Shown: positions 1 through 8,920, counted from the stretch's first letter. The stretch is 64,000 nt of DNA from SZUA-430 sp964638635 (GCA_964638635.1 CAZXAQ010000001.1:1-64000); one strand, 5' to 3'. Numbers and translations: made by a program. Notes: a model not told the origin generated them from the letters alone.

Positions 1-1582
1 TCCCCGCATCGACGAACAGCTTCGCCGCCTCCGACACGCGGCGGATGTTCTCCACGCGGTCGGCATCCGTGAAGCCCAAGTCGCGGTTCAACCCATGCCG
101 TACGTTGTCGCCGTCCAGCATGTACGTGTGATGATGTAAATCGTGCAGCTTGCGCTCGACGATGTTGGCGATCGTCGACTTGCCCGAGCCCGACAACCCC
201 GTGAACCACAAGATCACGGGCTTCTGCCCTTTCAGCGCCGCCCGCGACTTCTTGTTCACATCGAGCGCCTGCAGGTGCACGTTCGTCGCGCGCCTGAGGC
301 CGAACTCGATCATACCCGCGCCGACCGTGCCGTTCGTGAACCGGTCGATGACGATGAACGCGCCACCTTCGCGGCTCTCGCCATAAGGATCGAATGCGAT
401 CGGCGCCGTCGTCGAGAAATTGCAGAACCCGACCTCGTTCAGTTGCAGCGTCTTCGCCGCCAGATGCTCAAGGCTGTTGACGTCGACTTTGTGCTTCAGC
501 TCCGTCACCGAAGCCGGCACGACCTTCGTTCCGATCTTGATCAAGTACTGCCGCCCCGGCAGCAGTTCGTCTTCCGCCATCCAAAGCAGATGCGCCGCAA
601 ACTGATCGGCAACGTCTGGACGCGCCGTCGGCACCGCAAGAACGTCGCCCCGCGAAATGTCGACTTCGTCCTTCAGCGTCAGCGTCACCGCGTCGCCGAC
701 GGTAGCTTCCGCAAGATCGCCATCCATCGTCACAATGCGTGCGACCGTCGACGCGCGCCCCGAACTCGCAACGACAACCGGATCGCCCTGCCGCACGACA
801 CCGCTCGTGATCGTCCCCGCAAAGCCACGGAAATCGAGATTCGGCCGGTTCACCCACTGCACGGGCATGCGGAACGGCCGGCTCCGCCGGTCGGACTCGA
901 TGTCGACTGTCTCCAAATGCGAGAGCAGCGTCGGTCCTTTGTACCAGCCAAACACCTTGCTCGGGGCAATCACGTTGTCGCCGCGCAGAGCAGACATTGG
1001 GATCGAAACGATCGACGCAAACCCAAGTTTCGAAGCGAACGCCCGGAACTGCTCGTCCCAAGCCTCGAACACCTCTCTCGCTTCCCCATCCCGCAAGTCG
1101 AGCTTGTTCACCGCCAACACGACGTGCTGGATGCCCAAGAGCGAACAGATATAGGCATGCCGCCGCGTCTGCGTGAGCACACCCTTGCGCGCATCGAGCA
1201 GGATGATCGCAAGGTCCGAATTCGATGCCCCCGTCGCCATGTTGCGCGTGTACTGCTCGTGGCCGGGCGTATCGGCGACAATGAACTTCCGCTTGTCGGT
1301 CGCGAAGAAGCGGTACGCGACGTCGATCGTAATGCCCTGCTGGCGCTCGGCCTCCAACCCGTCGAGCAACAGCGCAAAATCGATGCTCTCGCCCGTCGTT
1401 CCGTGCTTGCGGGAGTCCTTTTCCAGCGTTTTCAGCTGGTCCTCGAAGATCATCTTCGTGTCGTGCAGCAGCCGCCCGATCAGCGTCGACTTCCCGTCGT
1501 CCACCGACCCGCAGGTCAAGAACCTAAGCAGCGACTTGTCGTGCTGTTTCGCGAGATAGGCGCGCAATTCCTCGGGCCGCAT
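1..1582 (-). CDS. cysNC: Bifunctional sulfate adenylyltransferase GTPase subunit / APS kinase (CysNC), 3' end outside window
   Basis: The visible 527 residues start MRPEELRAYLAKQHDKSLLR. Residues 25-33 form a GTPase P-loop (GSVDDGKST), followed by DTPGH and NKLD motifs, as in the elongation-factor-like CysN subunit that couples GTP hydrolysis to APS synthesis with CysD. Near residue 460 a second P-loop (GLSGSGKST) opens an APS kinase domain with LDGDNVRHGLN, so CysN and CysC are fused. The kinase C-terminus lies beyond base 1. The start codon shares one base with the cysD stop (TGATG), which implies translational coupling. The role is cytoplasmic sulfate activation to APS and PAPS. The family call is firm; use for assimilation or for sulfating glycans cannot be told here. 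Confidence 0.96.
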   Translation of the reverse strand, partial: MRPEELRAYLAKQHDKSLLRFLTCGSVDDGKSTLIGRLLHDTKMIFEDQLKTLEKDSRKHGTTGESIDFALLLDGLEAERQQGITIDVAYRFFATDKRKFIVADTPGHEQYTRNMATGASNSDLAIILLDARKGVLTQTRRHAYICSLLGIQHVVLAVNKLDLRDGEAREVFEAWDEQFRAFASKLGFASIVSIPMSALRGDNVIAPSKVFGWYKGPTLLSHLETVDIESDRRSRPFRMPVQWVNRPNLDFRGFAGTITSGVVRQGDPVVVASSGRASTVARIVTMDGDLAEATVGDAVTLTLKDEVDISRGDVLAVPTARPDVADQFAAHLLWMAEDELLPGRQYLIKIGTKVVPASVTELKHKVDVNSLEHLAAKTLQLNEVGFCNFSTTAPIAFDPYGESREGGAFIVIDRFTNGTVGAGMIEFGLRRATNVHLQALDVNKKSRAALKGQKPVILWFTGLSGSGKSTIANIVERKLHDLHHHTYMLDGDNVRHGLNRDLGFTDADRVENIRRVSEAAKLFVDAG

Positions 1583-2508
1583 CAGAAATAGCCCTCGCGC
1601 TTCTTCTTCTCCATCGACGCATTCTCGTCGTGGTCGATCACGCGCCCCTGCCGCTCGGACGTGCGCGCCGTGAACATCTCGGCGACGATCTCCTCAAGCG
1701 TCACGGCCGGCGAGTCGATCGCCCCCGTCAGCGGATAACAGCCGAGCGTCCGGAACCGCACCAGCCGCTCCTCGACCTTTTCGCCCGGAAGCAGCTTCAT
1801 CCGCTCGTCGTCGCGCATGATCAGCGCGCCGTCGCGCTCCACCACCGGCCGCTCCGCCGCGAAGTACAGCGGCACGATCGGGATGTCCTCGGCCAGGATG
1901 TATTCCCAGATGTCGAGTTCGGTCCAATTCGACAATGGAAACACGCGGATGGACTCGCCCTTCTTGATCCGCGCGTTGAACAGGTTCCAAAGCTCCGGCC
2001 GCTGGTTCTTCGGATCCCAACCATGAGCGGCCGTGCGGAACGAAAAGATGCGCTCCTTCGCCCGGCTCTTCTCTTCGTCGCGCCGCGCCCCGCCGAACGC
2101 CGCATCGAACCCGTACTTGTCGAGCGCCTGCTTCAGCCCCTCGGTCTTCATCACTTGCGTATGCACCGACGAACCGGAGTCGAACGGATTCACGCCCGCG
2201 CGCACGCCGTCCTCGTTAATGTGCACAATCAGCTTCAATCCCAGCCGCTTCGCCGTCTCGTCCCGGAACGTGATCATCTCGCGGAACTTCCACGTCGTAT
2301 CGATGTGCATCAGCGGAAACGGCGGCTTAGCCGGATAGAACGCCTTCATCGCCAGGTGCAGCATCACCGACGAGTCTTTGCCGATCGAATAGAGCATCAC
2401 CGGGTTCGCGAACTCGGCCGCAACCTCGCGCATGATGAAAATGCTCTCAGCCTCAAGCCGCTTCAGATGTGGGCTCCGCGAGCGCGTCGTTTGGCTAGCC
2501 GCCGACAA
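1582..2508 (-). CDS. cysD: Sulfate adenylyltransferase subunit 2 (CysD)
   Basis: This 308-residue protein has the usual CysD length and the PP-loop ATP pyrophosphatase signature YSIGKDSSVMLHLAMKAF near residues 41-58, followed by HIDTTWKFREMI. It adenylates sulfate to APS with the GTPase subunit encoded immediately downstream. The end shows the family-typical RFRTLGCYPLTGAI and a basic C-terminus ending KKREGYF. The cysD stop overlaps the cysNC start by one base, so the pair is one operon. About 100 bases of non-coding DNA upstream, before gmhA, may hold the promoter, but I see no convincing operator. Confidence 0.97.
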   Translation of the reverse strand: MSAASQTTRSRSPHLKRLEAESIFIMREVAAEFANPVMLYSIGKDSSVMLHLAMKAFYPAKPPFPLMHIDTTWKFREMITFRDETAKRLGLKLIVHINEDGVRAGVNPFDSGSSVHTQVMKTEGLKQALDKYGFDAAFGGARRDEEKSRAKERIFSFRTAAHGWDPKNQRPELWNLFNARIKKGESIRVFPLSNWTELDIWEYILAEDIPIVPLYFAAERPVVERDGALIMRDDERMKLLPGEKVEERLVRFRTLGCYPLTGAIDSPAVTLEEIVAEMFTARTSERQGRVIDHDENASMEKKKREGYF

Positions 2509-2608
2509 GGTCCAAGAATCCTCGAATACAGGGGGAAAATGGTGCGCATCCCCTATTTGTGCAACTGCACAGTGTCAATCCGCAATCACACGACCGCGAC
2601 TGTGAAAC

Positions 2609-3184
2609 CTAAGGCTTCACCAAGCCAAGGTCGACTTCCAGCGTCGCACACAGCATCTGCCCCAGCGCAATGTGCATCTCCTGAATGCGCGCCGTTACCG
2701 CCGACGGCACCACAAGCGCGTGATCGGCAAGTGACGCCACCGCACCACCGCCGCCGCCGGAGAACGCAACGGTGACAAGCCCCATCCCACGCGCCGTTTC
2801 CAGCGCCTTCACGATGTTCGCACTGCGTCCTGATGTTGTGATCCCGATCGCGACGTCGCCCCGCCGTCCTAGCGCCTCGATCTGGCGCGCAAAGATGCGC
2901 TCGAACCCAAGATCGTTCCCGGCCGCCGTCAACGCCGACGTATCGGTAGTGAGCGCAAGCGCCGCCATCGCCGCGCGATCCGCTTTATAGCGAACGGTGA
3001 ATTCGGTCGCGAGATGCTGCGCGTCCGCCGCGCTGCCCCCGTTGCCGAAAAAGAGCAACTTGCCGCCGCCTCTCAACGACGCCGCGCAGGCCGCGACCAC
3101 GCGCGCGAATGGCTCACGCAGTGCCGCCTTCGTCGCCTCGGCGACCGCGATGTGCTCAGCCCATTCGGAATCGAAAAGCGTCAT
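2609..3184 (-). CDS. gmhA: Phosphoheptose isomerase-like SIS-domain protein (GmhA family)
   Basis: A single SIS domain of 191 residues matches the normal GmhA size. Visible motifs are FFGNGGSAADAQHLATEF near residues 45-62, the sugar-phosphate and metal-binding segment, and GITTSGRSANIVKALE. GmhA converts sedoheptulose 7-phosphate to D-glycero-D-manno-heptose 7-phosphate for LPS heptose synthesis. I chose the ATG at 3184 (MTLFDSEW) rather than a start 15 codons upstream because it matches the family N-terminus. It lies in the same orientation as cysD. Another SIS phosphosugar isomerase with a different substrate is possible. Confidence 0.88.
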   Translation of the reverse strand: MTLFDSEWAEHIAVAEATKAALREPFARVVAACAASLRGGGKLLFFGNGGSAADAQHLATEFTVRYKADRAAMAALALTTDTSALTAAGNDLGFERIFARQIEALGRRGDVAIGITTSGRSANIVKALETARGMGLVTVAFSGGGGGAVASLADHALVVPSAVTARIQEMHIALGQMLCATLEVDLGLVKP

Positions 3185-3239
3185 GGCCGCCAGTTTGGCC
3201 CCGGCGGCCGCGCTCCGCAACGCACCCAAAGTGAATTGC

Positions 3240-4214
3240 TTAATTCAGGGCCAAATGCAGCAAACCCGCCTTCTGGAACAGGTAGGCGACATACCCCAGG
3301 TAACCCGCGAACAGCAGCAGCCCGTAGAACCGCCCCATCCGGTTACCGAGAAACATCGGCGGGAACAGCGCCAGCGTTGCCGCAAGCATCACCCACATAT
3401 CGACGGCCTTGATTTGCGGGTCGATCTCGACCGGCCCGATGACGGACGCGACACCGAGAATGGCGAGAATATTATAGATGTTCGATCCCGTGATGTTGCC
3501 AAGCGCGATATCGGGGTTTCCGCGCAACGCTGCAACCACCGAGGTCGCAAGCTCGGGCAGCGACGTGCCCGCCGCGATCAATGTGAGCCCAATCACCGTC
3601 TCGGAAATGCCGTTCGCGCGCGCAATCGCAATCGAACTCTGCACCAAAATCTCAGCACCGAGGATCAACAACGCGATGCCGACAATGATCAGCGCAATGT
3701 CGATCAACGCTGTGTGTTCGAGCGGCCGCTCCCGCGTGTGCCGCGTCTCTTCCGGCTCCGCCCCGCTCGCGCTTTCCTGCGCGTAGCTGATCAGGATCAT
3801 CGCAAGCAGCACGGCCAGCATCACGCCACCTTCCAGCGGCCCCAACACAGTCATTCTGAGGGCGAACCAAATGAACAACCCCGCCGCGGCCAACGCAAAA
3901 AGACCATCCCGCCCGATCGCCCGCGCCGACACGGTGATCGGCGAGATCAGCGCCGTCAGACCCAGGATGAACAGGATGTTGAACGTGTTCGACCCGACGA
4001 CATTGCCGACTGCGATCCCGTACGCCTGATTGACCGACGCATTGACGCTGACCAGCAATTCCGGCGTCGACGTGCCGTAGGCCACGATCGTGACGCCGAT
4101 AAGCAAAGGGGAAACGTTCAATCGGCGCGCAACCGCGACACCACCATGAACCAGGGCCTCTGCGCCCAAAATCAGCAGCACAAAACCCGCTGCGATCAAC
4201 ACGTACTCGTTCAT
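3240..4214 (-). CDS. Calcium/sodium antiporter, CaCA family (YrbG-like)
   Basis: This 324-residue inner-membrane protein is built of two homologous halves, each with an alpha-repeat exchanger motif: GTSTPELLVSVNA in the N-terminal half and GTSLPELATSVVAALRG in the C-terminal half, both followed by GN(V/I)xGSNxxNIL. About ten hydrophobic segments can be counted. These conserved acidic residues bind Ca2+ or Na+ in the family. The gene sits 55 bases downstream of the GmhA start, in the same direction, with no functional link evident. The exact ion cannot be read from sequence. Confidence 0.93.
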   Translation of the reverse strand: MNEYVLIAAGFVLLILGAEALVHGGVAVARRLNVSPLLIGVTIVAYGTSTPELLVSVNASVNQAYGIAVGNVVGSNTFNILFILGLTALISPITVSARAIGRDGLFALAAAGLFIWFALRMTVLGPLEGGVMLAVLLAMILISYAQESASGAEPEETRHTRERPLEHTALIDIALIIVGIALLILGAEILVQSSIAIARANGISETVIGLTLIAAGTSLPELATSVVAALRGNPDIALGNITGSNIYNILAILGVASVIGPVEIDPQIKAVDMWVMLAATLALFPPMFLGNRMGRFYGLLLFAGYLGYVAYLFQKAGLLHLALN

Positions 4215-4301
4215 TGCGCTCCCCCAGTGGCCTTGTCACGAACCTGAAAGGGAAGCGCCGCATCGTCAAGCTAGCGTAGAAGGCGAGTCCGAGCCTGGGT
4301 C

Positions 4302-4736
4302 CTACCCCGCCTGCGCGATATAGTCCCGCATCGCATAGCGTTCGAGGTCCGTGTCCTCGATCCGCCGCTTCACCACGTCGCCGATCGAGACAATCCCTAT
4401 GAGGCGCCCGCCCTCGACGACCGGCACGTGCCGGAACCGCCCGACAGTCATCGTCTCCATGAGCGATTCCGAACTGTCGGTCAGCCGGCAAGTCGCAACC
4501 TCGCGCGTCATTACCTCGTCGATCGTCCGCGTGAGCGAGGCCGGCCCGTTTTGCGAGATGGCCTGCACGATATCGCGCTCGGACACGATGCCGATCACTT
4601 CCCCCGCCGCCCCGGTCACGACCGCCGCGCCGATGCGCTTCGTCGCGAGCACGTCGCAGACTTGCTGAAGCGTCGCGGTCGGACGCACGGTCTCAACCTT
4701 CGCCCCCTTGTGTTTCAGAATGGTGGCAACGGTCAT
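4302..4736 (-). CDS. Two-CBS-domain protein
   Basis: This 144-residue protein consists of a tandem CBS pair and nothing else. The first CBS runs from about residue 8 to 65 (IGAAVVTGAAGEVIGIVSERDIV) and the second from 72 to 130 (RFRHVPVVEGGRLIGIVSIGDVV). CBS pairs bind adenine nucleotides and act as sensory modules; stand-alone pairs are common in alphaproteobacteria and their targets are mostly unknown. The start is preceded by AAGGAGGAAC, a strong ribosome binding site. About 200 bases without a gene separate it from panC. Confidence 0.93.
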   Translation of the reverse strand: MTVATILKHKGAKVETVRPTATLQQVCDVLATKRIGAAVVTGAAGEVIGIVSERDIVQAISQNGPASLTRTIDEVMTREVATCRLTDSSESLMETMTVGRFRHVPVVEGGRLIGIVSIGDVVKRRIEDTDLERYAMRDYIAQAG

Positions 4737-4938
4737 AGTTCCTCCTTCAAAAGGAGAGCCGCCAGCACGTCACGGGAAACGCCGGAGGACGGGACAAACT
4801 GGCACAAGGGCTCTCTTGTCGAGCGACGAGCATGCGCCGAATTCGCCGTGTGGGCAATGCCCTCGCTTCGCACTGCACAATCCCGTGAGAGCGGTCACAT
4901 TCGTCTGTGTACGGAAGCTTCGTAATGATGAATGCGCG

Positions 4939-5775
4939 CTAGCCGAGCACAACGTTGTCGATCAACCGGACCGCGCCAAAGCGCACCGCGAGCGACACCA
5001 ACGCGCCCGCCGCGCCGACACGCTCAAGCTCCGCCAATGTCACGGGATCGGCGACGCTCACATATTCGGGCGCGGCACGGCTCTCTTGCCCCAAGATCGC
5101 GCTCATGCGCGCCCGCAAAGCCGCAGCGTCGCGCTCGCCGCCCACATACGCATCGCGCACGGCCGAAAGCGCACGCCACAACACCGGCGCCGCCGCCCGG
5201 TCTTCCGCCGTGAGCAAGGCATTGCGGCTGCTCATCGCCAGCCCATCCGCTTCCCGCATCGTCGCCCCGGCGATCACCTCCACCGGCAGGTCAAGGTCCC
5301 GCACCATCCGCCGGATGACCGCCAATTGTTGTGCATCCTTCTGCCCGAACACGGCATGCGTCGGCTGCACGATGTTGAGCAGCTTCGTCACCACCACAGC
5401 GACGCCGTTGAAGTGCCCCGGCCGCATGGAGCCTTCGAGCGGCCGCGTCACCGGCCCCACATCGATCGAGGTCGAAAACCCTGCCGGGTAAATCTCCGAA
5501 GGTTCCGGCGCAAACACCACATCGCACCCGGCGCCGCGCAGCATCTCGGCATCGCGTTCCAGCGTGCGCGGATAGCGCTCTAGGTCTTTCTTGTCGTTGA
5601 ACTGCGTGGGGTTCACGAAAATGCTCGCTCCAACCCGCGGGCAGCGCTCGCGCGCCAGCCGAACCAAGCTCAAATGCCCCGCGTGCAACGCTCCCATCGT
5701 GGGAACGAAGCCGAACGGCGCATCGAGCGGTGCGCGCGCCGCGCGCATCTCGCCGATCGTCCTGACGAGTTTCAC
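4939..5775 (-). CDS. panC: Pantothenate synthetase (PanC)
   Basis: The 278-residue protein is the normal length for pantoate-beta-alanine ligase. Residues near 26-37 carry the nucleotidyl-transferase HxGH motif in PTMGALHAGHLSL. Later come FVNPTQFN, the pantoate-binding QKDAQQLAVIRRMVRDL and SSRN. It joins pantoate and beta-alanine with ATP to give pantothenate in the cytoplasm. The start overlaps the panB stop by four bases (5772-5775), so panB and panC form a coupled operon in the order panB-panC. Confidence 0.97.
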   Translation of the reverse strand: MKLVRTIGEMRAARAPLDAPFGFVPTMGALHAGHLSLVRLARERCPRVGASIFVNPTQFNDKKDLERYPRTLERDAEMLRGAGCDVVFAPEPSEIYPAGFSTSIDVGPVTRPLEGSMRPGHFNGVAVVVTKLLNIVQPTHAVFGQKDAQQLAVIRRMVRDLDLPVEVIAGATMREADGLAMSSRNALLTAEDRAAAPVLWRALSAVRDAYVGGERDAAALRARMSAILGQESRAAPEYVSVADPVTLAELERVGAAGALVSLAVRFGAVRLIDNVVLG

Positions 5776-6608
5776 GGTTCTTCGAAACCCTTGAGCGCTT
5801 CAGCGAGCGTCCCCGCCGCAATCGTCGACGCGTTGGCCCGCGTCGGGAACGTACCCGCTTCGACCTCCTCGCGGTAGGTCCGAAGCGCCTCCTCGATCAG
5901 GATGCCCACCTCCGCGAACCGCTTCGCGTGGCGGGGCGACCTCTCGAACAGGCCCAGAATATCGTGCCACACCTGCACCTGCCCGTCGCAACCCACGCCG
6001 GCCCCGATGCCGATCGTCGGGACCGAAAGCCGCTTCGTGATCGCCTCAGCCAATTCAATGGGGACCAGCTCCAGCACCACGCCGAACGCCCCTGCCGACT
6101 GCAGCGCCAGCGCGTCGTGCGTAATCCCGCGCGCGCCGGGCGCATCCTTACCCTGCACCTTGATGCCGATCTGATGCGTCGCCTGCGGTGTGTAGCCGAG
6201 GTGCCCCATCACCGGGATGCCAAGCTCAACCAGCCGCCGCACCACCTTCACGACCGGCCCGCCGCCTTCGACCTTTACGGCCTGCACGCCGGCCTCGCGC
6301 ATCATCCGCCCCGCAGCGTTGATCGCATCGTCGATGCCCGAATAGGTGAGAAACGGCAGATCGCCCACGACCAGCGCCCGCTCCGTTCCGCGCACGACCG
6401 AGGCCGCATGGCGCACCATATCGTCGAGCGTCACGGGGATCGTCGTGTCATGCCCCTGCATGACCATGCCGAGCGAGTCGCCGACCAAGATCAGCTGAAA
6501 CCCAGCCCGCTCCGCGAGCTTCGCCGACGCATAGTCGTACGCCGTCACCATCGCGACGCGCCCGCCGTCGGCCTTCAGCTTCAACAGATCTTGGATGCTG
6601 GTCCGCAT
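5772..6608 (-). CDS. panB: 3-methyl-2-oxobutanoate hydroxymethyltransferase (PanB)
   Basis: The 278-residue TIM-barrel enzyme shows the family motifs VTAYDYASAKLAERAG, LVGDSLGMVMQGHDTT (metal-binding Asp) and GHLGYTPQ, and later IGIGAGVGCDGQVQVWHD. It transfers a hydroxymethyl group from methylene-tetrahydrofolate to 2-oxoisovalerate, the first committed step of pantothenate synthesis, and is followed by the overlapping panC. About 90 bases upstream, before the ribbon-helix-helix gene, probably contain its promoter. Confidence 0.97.
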   Translation of the reverse strand: MRTSIQDLLKLKADGGRVAMVTAYDYASAKLAERAGFQLILVGDSLGMVMQGHDTTIPVTLDDMVRHAASVVRGTERALVVGDLPFLTYSGIDDAINAAGRMMREAGVQAVKVEGGGPVVKVVRRLVELGIPVMGHLGYTPQATHQIGIKVQGKDAPGARGITHDALALQSAGAFGVVLELVPIELAEAITKRLSVPTIGIGAGVGCDGQVQVWHDILGLFERSPRHAKRFAEVGILIEEALRTYREEVEAGTFPTRANASTIAAGTLAEALKGFEEP

Positions 6609-6701
6609 CGCACGCGCCTATGCTGCAGGTGCTAAATCTGGGCGTATCGTGACGCCGATGCAAGCAAATGCGGCGGGGAAAAGCCCAAAACGGTCAACGC
6701 G

Positions 6702-6884
6702 TTAACGATCCGCGTCGCCCGCATCCGTGGCCGGCAGAACCTTAATCCCGCGCGCCTTCAGCGCCTCGCGCAGCAGAAACTCGATCTCCGCGTTCACGCT
6801 ACGCAGATCCGCGCTCGCCAAACGCGCGACGGCGTTGAAGAGCGCGGGATCGAGGCGGAGCGCGAACGCTTTCTTTTCCGGCAT
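6702..6884 (-). CDS. Small ribbon-helix-helix (Arc-like) DNA-binding protein
   Basis: The 60-residue protein begins MPEKKAFALRLDPALFNAVA. AFALRLDP fits the DNA-contacting beta strand and is followed by two helices (PALFNAVARLA and NAEIEFLLREALKA), the plain RHH fold. It starts five bases after the SPFH stop, so both genes are probably co-transcribed. RHH proteins are commonly autoregulators, and a perfect 16-bp palindrome lies just upstream of the SPFH start. No toxin gene is adjacent. Function beyond DNA binding is inferred. Confidence 0.8.
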   Translation of the reverse strand: MPEKKAFALRLDPALFNAVARLASADLRSVNAEIEFLLREALKARGIKVLPATDAGDADR

Positions 6885-6889
6885 GACAC

Positions 6890-7792
6890 CTACTGGTAAA
6901 TCGTGCCCGCGTTGACGACCGGCTGCGTCTGGCTATCCGAGCACAGCACGACCAGCAGGTTCGAGACCATCTGAGCGCGCCGCTCGTCGTCGAGCTTCAC
7001 GACGTCGCGCTCGGAGAGCTGCGTGAGCGCCTGCTCAACCATGAGGACGGCACCCTTCACGATCGTCTGACGCGCGGCGAGTACCGCCTCGGCCTGCTGC
7101 CGGCGCAACATCGCGCTCGCGATTTCGGGCGCATAGGCCAAGTGCGAAAGCTTCGCTCCGTCGATGGTGATACCGGCGATGGAGACGCGCTCTTGCAGCT
7201 TCTCCTGCAGCAACGCCGACACCTGGTCCGAGGCCGCCCTCAGCGTCGGCTCGTCGTGCTCGGCGTTGTCGTAGGCGAAATGCGAGGCAATTTCCCGCAG
7301 CGCTGTTTCGATCTGGATGTCGACGAACCGCTGATAGTCGTCCACGTCGAACAGCGCACTCGCCGTATCGCTGACCCGCCAAACCACGACGGCCGCGATC
7401 TCGATCGGATTACCGCGCCGGTCGTTCACCTTCAGCTTCTCGCCGGTCACGTTGCGCACGCGCACCGAAATCTTCTTGCGCATGTACCACGGCAGCACCC
7501 AGCGCAACCCGGGCGTCCGGTCCGTGCCCTTGTAGTTGCCGAACAGCGTGATCGCCGCCGCCTCGTTCGGCTGCAGCGTATAGAAGCCGGGCACCAGCAC
7601 GAGCCAGCCGATGAACAGCAACCCCGGCAGCAGCAACGGCCAGCCGCTATGCGTCTCCTCGACCGCCATGATCCCGCTGATGAACGACCAAATCGTCGCG
7701 ACCGTGACGCCCAGCGTGATGAGCAGCATGAGGCCGCCGTTCATAGTCTGCGCGGTGCGTTCGGTCGTTTGCTTCAAGGCTTGACTAGCCAT
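6890..7792 (-). CDS. SPFH/Band 7 domain membrane protein
   Basis: The 300-residue protein has two N-terminal transmembrane stretches (about residues 18-40 and 50-70) followed by an SPFH domain: GFYTLQPNEAAAITLFGNY, then VRVRNVTGEKLKVNDRRGNPIEIAAVVVWRV spread over the next 110 residues. The tail is alpha-helical with LRRQQAEAVLAARQTIVKG, typical of slipin/stomatin relatives that oligomerise at membranes. The ATG at 7792 is preferred over one seven codons upstream because AGAGGGAG precedes it at good spacing. It is followed closely by the RHH gene. Confidence 0.92.
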   Translation of the reverse strand: MASQALKQTTERTAQTMNGGLMLLITLGVTVATIWSFISGIMAVEETHSGWPLLLPGLLFIGWLVLVPGFYTLQPNEAAAITLFGNYKGTDRTPGLRWVLPWYMRKKISVRVRNVTGEKLKVNDRRGNPIEIAAVVVWRVSDTASALFDVDDYQRFVDIQIETALREIASHFAYDNAEHDEPTLRAASDQVSALLQEKLQERVSIAGITIDGAKLSHLAYAPEIASAMLRRQQAEAVLAARQTIVKGAVLMVEQALTQLSERDVVKLDDERRAQMVSNLLVVLCSDSQTQPVVNAGTIYQ

Positions 7793-7811
7793 GGCACTCC
7801 CTCTTGCGATC

Positions 7812-7827
7812 ATTATGATATCATAAT
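7812..7827. promoter_or_regulatory. Perfect 16-bp palindrome, candidate operator
   Basis: ATTATGATATCATAAT is its own reverse complement. It lies 20 bases upstream of the SPFH start codon, in an AT-rich pocket unlike the surrounding GC-rich DNA. Since the SPFH operon ends in a ribbon-helix-helix gene, this is a natural candidate for an autoregulatory operator. Binding is inferred. Confidence 0.6.
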
Positions 7828-8077
7828 AGTATCGACTGACTTAAAGTTCAAGAGGCCATGTTTTCCCACGCCCGCCAACGGCTTGGACGGAAGCCGCCCG
7901 CGCGGCTCCACGCCTTTGAACGCCGTTCAAACGCTCAATAAAACTGTCCCCGAAATAAACGATTGCACCTGACATCCGCCACGTTGCGCATCTCATTGAA
8001 CGCAACAAAAGACGCGCTGTTCCGATTGCACAACTCTAAATCGCGTGCGGCAATGGTGCGTTGTTGAGTCGCGAGGT

Positions 8078-8785
8078 ATGCGTAACATGACCAGTCACTC
8101 CTTTCTGATCGCCCGTCCCGACAAGCGGCCCCTGTTTGCGAGCCCCGACGGCGTCAACGAAATCGCCCACGCCAGCGATTGGATCCCGATCGGCTGGCTG
8201 GCCATGTTCGAACCGCGCGACGTGCAGCTGGTCGAGGAGCCGCCCGAGTCCCACACCTACGACCCGGAGACGATCACGCGCTGCCCGACGCTCGTGCGTA
8301 AGAAAGACGCCGCGATCGACATGCTGCAAAAGCGCCGCGCGAAACTCTCGAAAATCCTGCCGCCCTATCTACAAGAGCAGCTCGGCGGTTTGGAGAAGGC
8401 CGTGCGCTCCTCGCCCCTGCCCTACGTGCAGCTGGTGGTGAGCGATCTCGACATGTTCGCCTCGCCGGGCTCCGAGCGCAGCCTGCGCCAGCTGGTCTCG
8501 ACGCTGGATAGCGACGACATGAAGCAATGGCGCAACCTGCTCGCGCACGTCGACACGGAGATGGGCAAGGACCTCACGAAGGTCCAATTCCCCGAACTGA
8601 ACGGCACCGCCGCCGTCGTGGGCTACCTCCCCGAACAGTTCACCGTTCCGACCAAACCGGAAACGCCAAAGCCGGCAGCGAAGCAAACCGCGAAAGCCAA
8701 ACCCGGCCAAAAAGCCAAGCCTCAACCCACCAAACAAAAACAAGCCGCCACCGCTAAGAAAAAGCCTTGGTGGAAATTCTGGTAG
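8078..8785 (+). CDS. Hypothetical protein with Lys/Pro-rich, Trp-ending tail
   Basis: I do not recognise this protein of about 235 residues. The first 180 residues are soluble and fairly charged (LIARPDKRPLFASPDG, then DPETITRCPTLVRKKDAAID). The last 55 residues are low-complexity Lys/Pro/Ala/Gln ending in KKKPWWKFW, which may attach to membrane or envelope. There is no signal peptide. Two starts are possible, ATG 8078 and ATG 8087; GCGAGG upstream is a weak guide. It is divergent from the SPFH operon and shares the region with the palindrome. The reading frame is strongly coding; function is unknown. Confidence 0.75.
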   Translation: MRNMTSHSFLIARPDKRPLFASPDGVNEIAHASDWIPIGWLAMFEPRDVQLVEEPPESHTYDPETITRCPTLVRKKDAAIDMLQKRRAKLSKILPPYLQEQLGGLEKAVRSSPLPYVQLVVSDLDMFASPGSERSLRQLVSTLDSDDMKQWRNLLAHVDTEMGKDLTKVQFPELNGTAAVVGYLPEQFTVPTKPETPKPAAKQTAKAKPGQKAKPQPTKQKQAATAKKKPWWKFW

Positions 8786-8799
8786 CACCAGTAATTTCT

Positions 8800-8920
8800 C
8801 ACACGATGGCACGATGAACACGATGAGATGAAAGTCGCGCGCCGTAGGCGCGCATATACGGGCACACCTGGCGCTTCGCGCCGAAGCGGCTCTTCATCGT
8901 GTTCATCGTGCCATCGTGTG
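8800..8920. repeat. Perfect 27-bp inverted repeat, dispersed-repeat-like hairpin
   Basis: Bases 8800-8826 and 8894-8920 are exact reverse complements around a 67-base loop rich in GC palindromic bits (GGCGCTTCGCGCC). The block fills the 333-base gap between two co-oriented genes and has no coding signal. The arms contain short direct repetitions of CGATG. This resembles dispersed intergenic hairpin repeats of proteobacterial genomes rather than a simple terminator, because the stem is long and there is no U-tract. Confidence 0.8.

Noticed and set aside
143..1591. 482-codon plus-strand frame opposite cysNC
   Set aside because: It is the antisense of clearly coding CysNC; the translation is Arg/His-rich with no domain, typical of GC-rich shadow frames.
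6702..7792. RHH protein as antitoxin of a toxin-antitoxin pair
   Set aside because: The neighbour is a 300-residue SPFH membrane protein, not a toxin.
8800..8920. Inverted repeat as a rho-independent terminator
   Set aside because: The stem is far longer than usual, the loop is 67 bases and there is no T-tract after either arm.
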